NCBI RefSeq assembly: GCF_014397255.1
Contig: NZ_CP060724.1
Coordinates: forward strand, 1,240,001 to 1,304,000
DNA: 64,000 nucleotides
Direction: 5' to 3'
Source of the DNA: Weissella diestrammenae
Lineage (GTDB): Bacteria; Bacillota; Bacilli; Lactobacillales; Lactobacillaceae
Shown: positions 19,245-26,984 of the stretch, one piece after another
Layout: every line of letters begins with the position of its first letter
Numbering within the stretch: position 1 is the stretch's first letter
The notes under the pieces: generated by a model
The model's database searches: none
The model's input: the letters and a program-made list of their open reading frames with translations, nothing else
Told to the model about the DNA's origin: nothing
Program-made: the position numbers and the translations under genes

Positions 19245-19370
19245 TTGCATATTTCATGAAATTCAGTTATTATATTTAAGTGCACTTTTGCACACGACCT
19301 AATGCTGTGTTTTTACGGTTCACCGTCGAATTACTCGGCATTGGGCGACATTTTATTTATGAAAGGTGGA
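19245..19370 (+). promoter_or_regulatory. Promoter and structured 5' leader of rpsO (S15 leader candidate)
   Basis: TTGCAT (19245) and TATTAT (19268) are spaced by 17 bp. The leader pairs CCTAATGC (19298-19305) with GCATTGGG (19338-19345), enclosing a hairpin ACGG-TTCA-CCGT (19315-19326). S15 represses its own mRNA through leader structures in other bacteria. That this leader does so is inference. Confidence 0.6.
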
Positions 19371-19378
19371 TAATTCCA

Positions 19379-19648
19379 ATGGCAATTTCTGCACAACAAA
19401 AGACAGAAATCATGAAGGAGTTCGCACGTCACGAAGGTGATACCGGTTCAGTTGAAGTACAAGTTGCAGTTTTGACTGCTGACATTAACTCATTGAACGG
19501 ACATATGTCTGAACATAAGCATGATTTCCACTCACAACGTGGATTGATGAAGAAAATCGGTCGCCGTCGTAACTTATTACGTTATTTACGTGATAACGAT
19601 GTTGCACGTTACCGTGACTTGATCGCAAAGCTTGGTTTGCGTCGTTAA
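19379..19648 (+). CDS. rpsO: Ribosomal protein S15
   Basis: An 89-aa primary 16S rRNA-binding protein of the 30S subunit. The S15 signature is clear: [59 protein letters not shown] 19379 follows GAAAGGTGG. The frame extends upstream through the leader but lacks an SD there. Confidence 0.98.
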   Translation: MAISAQQKTEIMKEFARHEGDTGSVEVQVAVLTADINSLNGHMSEHKHDFHSQRGLMKKIGRRRNLLRYLRDNDVARYRDLIAKLGLRR

Positions 19649-19697
19649 TTTTAACACGTAGACACTGTAAGACATATATCATCAAAGGAGAATAGAC

Positions 19698-19952
19698 ATG
19701 CCAATTATTGAAGGATCAATTAAGCGTGCTCGTTTGAACAAAGTACAACGCGAGCGGAATATCGCACAAACTTCAGCCTACCGTACTGAAGTTAAGAAGT
19801 TCCGCAAGGCCGTTGAAGAAGGGGCTGATAACTTGCAAGAGTTATTCGCTGCTGCTTCATCAGCAATCGACAGTGCTGCTTCAAAGGGCTTGATTGCTAA
19901 GAATAAAGCATCACGTGATAAGTCACGTTTGTCAGCTTTATTAAATAAATAA
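19698..19952 (+). CDS. rpsT: Ribosomal protein S20
   Basis: An 84-aa 30S protein with [36 protein letters not shown], the S20 basic helix pattern. AAAGGAG precedes ATG. It lies 49 bp after rpsO with no terminator between them, so both are probably on one mRNA. This differs from the divergent holA/rpsT order of many Bacillales. Confidence 0.97.
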   Translation: MPIIEGSIKRARLNKVQRERNIAQTSAYRTEVKKFRKAVEEGADNLQELFAAASSAIDSAASKGLIAKNKASRDKSRLSALLNK

Positions 19953-19963
19953 ATTTAAAATAG

Positions 19964-20007
19964 AAACCCATGAGTTAGATTTATGTTAGCTCATGGGTTT
20001 TTATTTT
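19964..20007 (+). terminator. Terminator after rpsT
   Basis: AAACCCATGAG pairs with CTCATGGGTTT around a 15-nt loop and is followed by T residues. Confidence 0.9.
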
Positions 20008-20029
20008 GTAGAGAAAAGCTTATTTTTTG

Positions 20030-20056
20030 TTGACACAATATGATATACAGTATAAT
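20030..20056 (+). promoter_or_regulatory. Promoter of the ABC transporter operon with PadR-like operator
   Basis: TTGACA (20030-20035) and TATAAT (20051-20056) have the same unusual 15-bp spacing as the padR promoter, and about 25 of 30 bases agree between them. TATAC-A-GTATA forms the centre of an imperfect inverted repeat. Shared control by the PadR at 13152 is likely. Confidence 0.65.
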
Positions 20057-20121
20057 ATAAATAAGTGTTAATGTTATATATCGTATATCATTGTTTTGAA
20101 AACAATAAAGGGGAATAGATA

Positions 20122-20877
20122 ATGAATATTTTAGAAGTTAAAAATTTAACAAAAGTTTATGGTGAAAAAGAGGGAAACCAACACACTGCTTTAAATAATT
20201 TGAGCTTTACAATGGAAAAAGGCGAATTTGTGGCAATTATGGGTGCATCAGGGTCGGGTAAATCAACATTGCTGAATGCAGTTTCTACTCTAGATGTACC
20301 AACATCTGGCGAAATAAAAATTGGTGGTAAATCAATTGCAAATTTATCTGGTCGCAAACTGTCTGATTTCCGAGCAAAAGAAATTGGATTCATTTTTCAA
20401 GAATTTAATCTATTAGAAAATTTAACTGTTCGTGAAAATATTGCCTTGCCGTTGTCATTACAAAACGTTAAAGCAGCCAATATTAAAGAGGCAGTGGATC
20501 GTGTGGCTTTGATTTTAGACATTGCAGATTTATTGGATAAATACCCAGAACAACTTTCTGGTGGTCAAAAGCAACGAACAGCTGCGGCGCGGGCGTTGGT
20601 ACACAATCCAGCTATTATTTTAGGGGATGAGCCTACTGGAGCATTAGATTCGAAAAACGCACATAGTATGTTAGATGCGATGACAGAGATGAATGTTAAC
20701 CAGGGCGTTTCAATTTTGATGGTCACGCATGATGCGATGAGTGCGAGTTATGCCAATCGTCTGTTGTTGATTAAAGATGGACAAGTTTATAAAGAGTTGA
20801 ATAAGGGTCAAAATGAGAGCAATGAAACGTTCTATCAGGACATTTTGAATGTTGTCGCACAACTTGGACAAGATTAG
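20122..20877 (+). CDS. ABC transporter ATP-binding protein (BceA type)
   Basis: A 251-aa ATPase with Walker A GASGSGKSTLLN, Q-loop FIFQEFNLLENLTVRENI, signature LSGGQKQRTAAARAL and Walker B IILGDEPTGALDSKNA followed by the H-loop VTHD. The sequence fits MacB/BceA-type ATPases that pair with an FtsX-like permease. The usual job is resistance to or sensing of cell-wall peptide antibiotics such as bacitracin. No two-component system is adjacent, so the PadR-like operator may be the control element. Confidence 0.92.
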   Translation: MNILEVKNLTKVYGEKEGNQHTALNNLSFTMEKGEFVAIMGASGSGKSTLLNAVSTLDVPTSGEIKIGGKSIANLSGRKLSDFRAKEIGFIFQEFNLLENLTVRENIALPLSLQNVKAANIKEAVDRVALILDIADLLDKYPEQLSGGQKQRTAAARALVHNPAIILGDEPTGALDSKNAHSMLDAMTEMNVNQGVSILMVTHDAMSASYANRLLLIKDGQVYKELNKGQNESNETFYQDILNVVAQLGQD

Positions 20878-20896
20878 TTTTTTGGGGGAAATTGGT

Positions 20897-22699
20897 ATGT
20901 TAATGAAGTTAGCCTTATCTGGCATGAAAAGTCGGCGTCGTGATTATATCGTTTTATTCTCAGGACTAATCTTTTCCGTTGCTATTTTTTATATGTTTGA
21001 AACGATCGCGATGAATAAGGCGTTTATTCAAAGTACATCGTCAGTTAGTGTTTTGCCCATTATATTTCACCTAGGGTCAGTCTTGTTAGCAATTATTACG
21101 TTAGTATATATTATTTATGCGAATTCATTTTTGCTTTCCTTAAGACAACGTGAATTTGGGATGTATATGATGCTGGGTGCTAGAAAAAACAAAATCACGC
21201 AAATTATGTTTGGTGAGACATTATTAATTGGTGTGGTTGCTATCATGAGTGGCTTAATCTTAGGCACTGGGTTATCAGCGATAGTGAGTCATGTATTAAT
21301 GCAGGCCTTGTCGTTTCAATCGCATGCGTTTACAGCTTTCTATGTCCCTTCGATTGTGATAACAGTTTTATTCTTCACGGTATTGTTCTTTGTTTCATCA
21401 GTTGTCAATGCAGGCATGTTAAGTAAGATGAAACTGATCAACCTATTAAAAGGTGGTAAACAGACCGAACGTAAGCCCGTTAAAAAAGTGTTGAATTGGG
21501 GAATGTTCGGGTTGGCAATTCTCTTATTGGTTGCCGGTTACTTGGCACTGTACCAAGTTGGAACGGGTGATATGAAATTAAATGGCGTTGGAATCGCATT
21601 GGTGACAATTCCGGTTGGAACATATTTGACTTATGCAACGCTTGTGCCCCGTATTATTGCTGGACTTCGTCATCGTCAACATACTATTGAGCGCGGATTA
21701 ACAGGTTTTACTTACGGTCAAATTGAATTTCGAATGACACAATACTCACGCATGTTAGCCGTCGTGACGATGCTATTAGCTTTGGCATTGGGGAGCGTGA
21801 CAGTTGGACTTGGTTTTAAAAGTAACGCAGATTTAATTACTGAAAAAAGTTATTATTATGATGCAGTTCTTCAGAATCCTAATGGTGTTGAAAAAAAGTT
21901 GTTAAGTCAGACAGGGGCGCAAACCAAATATAATAATTATCGGTATAAAGTGGTTGATCATGTTGTCTACTATCAAGTTGATGATTTAATGAAAAATATT
22001 CCGACTTTGACGGCGAATAATAAATATAAAAAACCAGCAGCTGAAAATTTAGTGACGTTAACATTAACGCCACGTTGGGAAGAAACGTTGATGCAACTTT
22101 ATCCCTATTATATGCAAGCTGAACCATTTGAATTTAAATTGGTAGATGTTAATTCGTTTAATCAGTTACAGGCAGAAGTTCAGGTAACACGTACTGTGAA
22201 AAGTGCTGATTTTAATGCTAGTCAGGATATATGGCGAAAAATAGATCAAATTGAAATCAAGAAGAATCACATCGATTCAAATCAGTACTATAGTCGATAT
22301 GCAAATATGAATTTTTTGAATGAATTATCAAAAGGAACAGAATTCATGGGCTTCTTCTTGGGTGTATCATTCTTAGCAATGATGGCAAGTACATTGATGT
22401 TTAAGATTCTTTCTGGTGCATCAGATGATATTCGGCGCTATGAAATGCTTAATAAAATTGGCGCACAACGTTCCGAAATGGCGAAGGCGATTGCAAAGGA
22501 AATTGGTTACTTATTTATTTTGCCAGCTATCCTTGGTTTAATTCATGTCGTATTTGGTCTGCAAATGTTTAAAGTTATCTTGTTACAACCTTATTATCAT
22601 TTTTGGATACCAGTCATGTTATTAGGCGTAATCTATGCGATTTATTACATGATTACAGTTTGGTTATATCGTAGTTTGGTGCTTGGAAAGCAGAAATAA
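20897..22699 (+). CDS. FtsX-like ABC permease (BceB type)
   Basis: A 600-aa membrane partner of the preceding ATPase. Ten membrane helices fit the BceB plan: one plus three at the N-terminus (FSGLIFSVAIFYMF onward, with SLRQREFGMYMMLGARKNKI), a central set, a large extracellular loop (about residues 330-480) that would contact the peptide, and a C-terminal FtsX block (GVSFLAMMASTLMFKILSGASDDIRRYEMLNKIGA). ATG 20897 follows GGGGG. It is slightly shorter than typical BceB, and the terminator follows at once. Confidence 0.9.
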   Translation: MLMKLALSGMKSRRRDYIVLFSGLIFSVAIFYMFETIAMNKAFIQSTSSVSVLPIIFHLGSVLLAIITLVYIIYANSFLLSLRQREFGMYMMLGARKNKITQIMFGETLLIGVVAIMSGLILGTGLSAIVSHVLMQALSFQSHAFTAFYVPSIVITVLFFTVLFFVSSVVNAGMLSKMKLINLLKGGKQTERKPVKKVLNWGMFGLAILLLVAGYLALYQVGTGDMKLNGVGIALVTIPVGTYLTYATLVPRIIAGLRHRQHTIERGLTGFTYGQIEFRMTQYSRMLAVVTMLLALALGSVTVGLGFKSNADLITEKSYYYDAVLQNPNGVEKKLLSQTGAQTKYNNYRYKVVDHVVYYQVDDLMKNIPTLTANNKYKKPAAENLVTLTLTPRWEETLMQLYPYYMQAEPFEFKLVDVNSFNQLQAEVQVTRTVKSADFNASQDIWRKIDQIEIKKNHIDSNQYYSRYANMNFLNELSKGTEFMGFFLGVSFLAMMASTLMFKILSGASDDIRRYEMLNKIGAQRSEMAKAIAKEIGYLFILPAILGLIHVVFGLQMFKVILLQPYYHFWIPVMLLGVIYAIYYMITVWLYRSLVLGKQK

Positions 22700-22707
22700 T
22701 TTGTAAG

Positions 22708-22737
22708 CAACTTTGGCGTAAGCTGAAGTTGTTTTTT
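22708..22737 (+). terminator. Terminator after the ABC permease
   Basis: CAACTT pairs with AAGTTG around a 12-nt loop and is followed by six T. Confidence 0.8.
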
Positions 22738-22804
22738 GTAAAGACTATATTAAGATGAAAAAGATAGTATAATTGTAGTACTAGTAAATATAAAGGAGAA
22801 ATCC

Positions 22805-23263
22805 ATGGCATTAAAGAAGCAAGAACGTCAAGCATTGATTTTAGATGTTTTGGCACATGAGGTCATTGATTCGCAAGAGGATCTGATGAAATACCTACAG
22901 AATGGTGGTTACGATGTAACGCAGGCTACCATTTCACGAGATATTAAAGAACTACGTGTTGTGAGACGAGCTGATAAAACTGGTAAAAGTCGATATCAAG
23001 TTATCCAAGAAGTACCAGTTGTTGAACAATCTGATGTACAGTCAGGGATTGAAAATATGGCACAGAGTATTACTCGTGTGGAATTTATTACATCAATTTC
23101 AACGACACCTGGAAATGGCAATCGATTAGCAGCATTGATTGATAATGCGAATTTAGCAGAAGTCGTTTCAACGGTCGCTGGACACGACACAATCCATATT
23201 TTGAGTCCATCAGTGGCCGCAGCAATTAGTCTAGCGGATCAATTTAGAAATTGGTTAGGGTAA
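22805..23263 (+). CDS. argR: ArgR/AhrC-family arginine regulator
   Basis: A 152-aa regulator with a winged-helix N-terminus (SQEDLMKYLQNGGYDVTQATISRDIKELRVV) and a C-terminal oligomerisation and arginine-binding core (NGNRLAALIDNANLAEVVSTVAGHDTIHIL, near the GTxxGDDT motif of the family). It would repress arginine biosynthesis or activate catabolism in a hexameric complex. No arginine genes are nearby. It shares a base with the PBP start, so the two are coupled. Confidence 0.93.
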   Translation: MALKKQERQALILDVLAHEVIDSQEDLMKYLQNGGYDVTQATISRDIKELRVVRRADKTGKSRYQVIQEVPVVEQSDVQSGIENMAQSITRVEFITSISTTPGNGNRLAALIDNANLAEVVSTVAGHDTIHILSPSVAAAISLADQFRNWLG

Positions 23264-25353
23264 TGAAAAAATTATTGGTTAAGATAAAGCAACAGTGGGC
23301 AAAAAGTTTAGGACCAATCTGGCGACGATTTCAGCTGACCCGCTGGTTCGTTGCTTTTTGTTTAAGTGTTTTTTTAATAATTAGTATCATTGGAACATTT
23401 GAAGCAAAGACGACGGATGTGACTAATTTAAAGGCGCGTTTACGTAATACAACTCAAATCTATGACATTAACGGCAATAAAGCTGGTAGCCTTTCTGGTG
23501 AGAAAGGGACATATGTGTCATATGCTCAAATATCGTCAAATGTTACGGATGCTGTTCTGGCTACTGAAGATCGAAATTTTTATCACGAGTATGGGTTTTC
23601 AATTACGGGTATTGGTAGGGCGTTAATTCTGAATGCCATGCACAAAGTAACAGGTAATGGTGCGGTATCGGGCGGATCAACGCTAACGCAACAATTGGTT
23701 AAAAATGCATTTCTATCACAAGAACAGACAACGATTCGTAAAGTTCGTGAATTGTTCTTAGCAGTTCAAGTTGAAAAAGTTTATTCCAAACATGATATTT
23801 TAGCCATGTATTTAAATAACGCTTATTTTGGTGAGGGTATTTGGGGTATTCAAGATGCCTCACAAAAATATTTTGGTGTTGATGCTAGTCAACTTAGTCA
23901 AACGCAAGGTGCGATGCTGGCTGGAATGTTACAGTCGCCTAATGGGTATAATCCACTAAATTATCCATCGGCTGCAAAAGCCCGACGAGATCAAGTGTTA
24001 CAAAATTTAGTGAGTTATAAAAAAATGACGCAACAGGTTGCTAATCAATTACAAGCTGAACCGATTAATGCGACGAATCATGCAGTTGACAATTCTAGTT
24101 ATGAATATCCTTATTTTTTTGATTCAGTTATTGATGAGGCGGTGAATAAGTACCATCTTAAAGAACAAGATATCATGAAAGATGGTTACAAAATTTATAC
24201 CACCATGAACCAAAAAGATCAGAGTAATCTACAAGATGATTATGCCAATCCATATTTGAATCCAATTGGCAATGATTCACAGGGGGCAACCGTGGTGTTA
24301 GATGCGCGTACGGGTGGTGTTCGCGCTGTGGTTGGCGGTCGTGGTGAACATGTTTTCCGTGGTCTTAATCGCGCCACACAAATTAGAAGACAACCAGGGT
24401 CAACGATTAAACCAATCGTAGACTATGCACCAGCGTTAAGCCGTGGCTTTTCTTATGATTCAAAATTGCCCAATCATGAAATGACTTTTGGTACAAATAA
24501 TTACGCACCTAAAAATTATGGGGATGTAACCACTGATGATGTGGCTATGTATATAGCATTAGAGAAGTCGTACAATATTCCAGCGGTATGGGTGATGGAA
24601 CAAATTGGCCTAAATACTGCTTATCAAGCTGGTATTAAAGCGGGATTACCATTAACAAAAGCTGATAAAAATTATGCGATGGCTATAGGCGGACTTTCTA
24701 AGGGTGTTTCGCCCCTACAGATGGCACAAGCATATACTAGTTTTGCTAATGGCGGACAAATGTCTGATGCACACTTTATTACGAAAATAGTTGATGCAAG
24801 TGGCCGAACAATTGTGGATACCGTAAAACCAAAGCAGACACGCTTATGGTCACAAAAGGTGGCTAATGAAATGACGAGCATGATGTTAGGCGTATATACC
24901 AATGGAACGGGTGTCGCTGCTGATCCGACGGGCTATACCGTTGCTGGTAAGACTGGAACTACAGAAGCGGTTGGAAAAGAAAATAATGCAACGGTAGCGA
25001 CTGACTCGTGGGCAATTGCATATACACCTGATATTGTGAACGTGACATGGACTGGCTATGATAACGCCAGTCAATCAATTTCACCCTATCTTAGTGCGAC
25101 GGCGGGTCCATTAATGAAGAAATCTCTTGAACAGATTATTCCAAACACGGCACAGACTGATTTTGATGTCACAAGTGTTCGCACAAAACAAAAAGAACAA
25201 ACTTCTGAAAGTAATAGTACAAAAGATGGGGTTTCTGGTAATATTAAAGATATCATGGGTAACATTTCCAAAGGTGCAAAAGAGGCAGGTGATACCCTGA
25301 AAAAGGGCGCCCAAACCATTTGGAATGGTATTCAAGGTATTTTAGGTCAATAG
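23263..25353 (+). CDS. Class A penicillin-binding protein (PBP1A family)
   Basis: A 696-aa bifunctional cell-wall synthase. A single N-terminal membrane anchor (WFVAFCLSVFLIISIIGTF) is followed by the GT51 transglycosylase with ATEDRNFYHEYGFSITGIGRALI and GGSTLTQQLVKN, then the transpeptidase with PGSTIKPIVDY (SxxK serine), SYN (EKSYNIPAVW) and KTGTT. The tail is Ser/Lys rich. It acts outside the membrane. ATG 23263 is used; GTG 23251 in frame lacks an SD. Confidence 0.95.
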   Translation: MKKLLVKIKQQWAKSLGPIWRRFQLTRWFVAFCLSVFLIISIIGTFEAKTTDVTNLKARLRNTTQIYDINGNKAGSLSGEKGTYVSYAQISSNVTDAVLATEDRNFYHEYGFSITGIGRALILNAMHKVTGNGAVSGGSTLTQQLVKNAFLSQEQTTIRKVRELFLAVQVEKVYSKHDILAMYLNNAYFGEGIWGIQDASQKYFGVDASQLSQTQGAMLAGMLQSPNGYNPLNYPSAAKARRDQVLQNLVSYKKMTQQVANQLQAEPINATNHAVDNSSYEYPYFFDSVIDEAVNKYHLKEQDIMKDGYKIYTTMNQKDQSNLQDDYANPYLNPIGNDSQGATVVLDARTGGVRAVVGGRGEHVFRGLNRATQIRRQPGSTIKPIVDYAPALSRGFSYDSKLPNHEMTFGTNNYAPKNYGDVTTDDVAMYIALEKSYNIPAVWVMEQIGLNTAYQAGIKAGLPLTKADKNYAMAIGGLSKGVSPLQMAQAYTSFANGGQMSDAHFITKIVDASGRTIVDTVKPKQTRLWSQKVANEMTSMMLGVYTNGTGVAADPTGYTVAGKTGTTEAVGKENNATVATDSWAIAYTPDIVNVTWTGYDNASQSISPYLSATAGPLMKKSLEQIIPNTAQTDFDVTSVRTKQKEQTSESNSTKDGVSGNIKDIMGNISKGAKEAGDTLKKGAQTIWNGIQGILGQ

Positions 25354-25370
25354 AATTTAGGAGAAATATA

Positions 25371-25709
25371 ATGATTAATATTTATGATAATGTTAACGGT
25401 GTCGCAAGCGATTTAGTGGAAACGGCACAATATAAAAATTTACGTGATGCTGTGACTGCTATGCATCAGGATGCTGAGGCTGAAGCAGTATTCACGAAGT
25501 TTCAAACTGAGCAGCAGGCTATTCAAGAGTTAGTACAAACAGGTGCTGAACCGAGTGCTGAACAAATTGAAAGTTGGCAAGCTGTCGCGTCAGAAATGGA
25601 AAAGCATGAAACTTTGACGGCATTGATGCAGGCTGAAAGTGCTTTGAATGCATTGTTACAAGAAATTAATGCCATTATTACAAAGCCAATTGCTGAGTTG
25701 TATAATTAA
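25371..25709 (+). CDS. YlbF/YheA-type (DUF964) helical protein
   Basis: A 112-aa, almost entirely helical cytosolic protein. NVNGVASDLVETAQYKNLRDAVTAMHQDAEAEAVFTKFQTEQQAIQEL is the YlbF/YmcA/YheA (UPF0342) pattern. In Bacillus relatives of this family form the Y-complex that acts on RNase Y. YheA-type members next to yhaO/yhaN/yhaM have no firm function. SD AGGAG is 8 bp before ATG 25371. Confidence 0.85.
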   Translation: MINIYDNVNGVASDLVETAQYKNLRDAVTAMHQDAEAEAVFTKFQTEQQAIQELVQTGAEPSAEQIESWQAVASEMEKHETLTALMQAESALNALLQEINAIITKPIAELYN

Positions 25710-25720
25710 ATTTATGAATG

Positions 25721-25756
25721 AGGAAATGGTTGCAACGCAATCATTTCCTTGTTTTA
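25721..25756 (+). terminator. Terminator between the YlbF-type gene and yhaO
   Basis: AGGAAATG-TTGC pairs with GCAA-CATTTCCT around a short loop, with T-rich sequence after. Confidence 0.8.
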
Positions 25757-25781
25757 TCTAGAGAGAAAGATAGGACAAGAT

Positions 25782-26984
25782 ATGAAATTTATTCATGCAG
25801 GAGATTTACACCTAGGCAACGCGTTTGTTGGATTATCTGATGTACCCGATTGGGTATTGAGTCAATTACAAGTTGCGACATTGACTGCATTTCAAAACCT
25901 TATTAATTGTGCGATTCAAAAACGGGTTGATTTTGTTTTATTGCCGGGTGATATCTACAATACACATCAAGTCAATCCCCAAATTCAGTTATTTTTTATT
26001 GAACAAATGAATCGCTTGAATGACGTAGGCATTCAAGTAGTTCTTAGTTATGGTAATCATGATTATATTACTGATTTTGCGACTCAAATGTCATTGCCTG
26101 AAAATGTGACAGTCTTATCACATGAAGTCCAGACGCTTCACATGGTGACACAACAGGGAGAAACGGTTGCAATTTCGGGGTTTAGTTATGCTAAACAGCA
26201 TATCCATAGCGCAATGGTTACTAACTTTCCTAGTGAAGGGCAAGATAAGTACCATATTGGCATGTATCATGGTGAGCTTGGACAAGATGGTCAGGGTGAC
26301 TATGCACCATTTAGTATAAGTGAGATGAATGAAAAGCATTATGATTACTGGGCACTTGGGCATATTCATATACGAAAAACATTACAAAGTCACCCTTTTA
26401 TTGGTTATTCCGGTAGCTTGCAAGGATTGAATCGCAAAGAAAATGGCGAAAAAGGGTTTTATTTGGTATCAGAGAATTCACAAGGGTGGTTAGTGCCAGA
26501 GTTTATCGCTGCAGCACCAATTGTTTGGGGTGAACAAACTGTGACCATGAATGAAGATTTAACACTGACAGATTTTGTGATGCAAATTCGAGAGCAGATG
26601 ACGAAAGTAGTAAATACTGATTTAACGCTTATTAATTTGACAATCAAGACGGAAAATTGGCAATTGATACAGTTGTTGAGTTCTCCACAATTTCAACATC
26701 AAATGAATGTTGCTTCTAGAAGAGAGGACCAATACTTTGTTTATCAAATACATGTTGAAATGGCTAGGGCTCAAAATGAAATGCCAGTGATTGCTGATGA
26801 ATATTGGGAAAATACATTTAATCAGTTAATATCTTTGGATAGTTTACAAAAAAATGGGTTGAATATTGTACAAAATTTAGCAGTTTTTGATTATTTTAGT
26901 CGGCCTCAAACAATGGATGATATGGGCGAACAGGTTCAAGAAATTATCCGTCAAATTCAAGGAGGCTTGTACCGTGTGGATTAA
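25782..26984 (+). CDS. yhaO: YhaO-like SbcD-type DNA repair nuclease
   Basis: A 400-aa calcineurin-like phosphoesterase. Metal-binding motifs are visible in order: HAGDLHLGN, LLPGDIYNTH, YGNHDYI, YHGELG and WALGHIHIR. The protein is the Mre11/SbcD-like partner of YhaN, forming a Rad50/Mre11-like DNA end-processing pair. It overlaps yhaN by 11 bp. ATG 25782 follows AGGACAAGAT. Confidence 0.92.
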   Translation: MKFIHAGDLHLGNAFVGLSDVPDWVLSQLQVATLTAFQNLINCAIQKRVDFVLLPGDIYNTHQVNPQIQLFFIEQMNRLNDVGIQVVLSYGNHDYITDFATQMSLPENVTVLSHEVQTLHMVTQQGETVAISGFSYAKQHIHSAMVTNFPSEGQDKYHIGMYHGELGQDGQGDYAPFSISEMNEKHYDYWALGHIHIRKTLQSHPFIGYSGSLQGLNRKENGEKGFYLVSENSQGWLVPEFIAAAPIVWGEQTVTMNEDLTLTDFVMQIREQMTKVVNTDLTLINLTIKTENWQLIQLLSSPQFQHQMNVASRREDQYFVYQIHVEMARAQNEMPVIADEYWENTFNQLISLDSLQKNGLNIVQNLAVFDYFSRPQTMDDMGEQVQEIIRQIQGGLYRVD

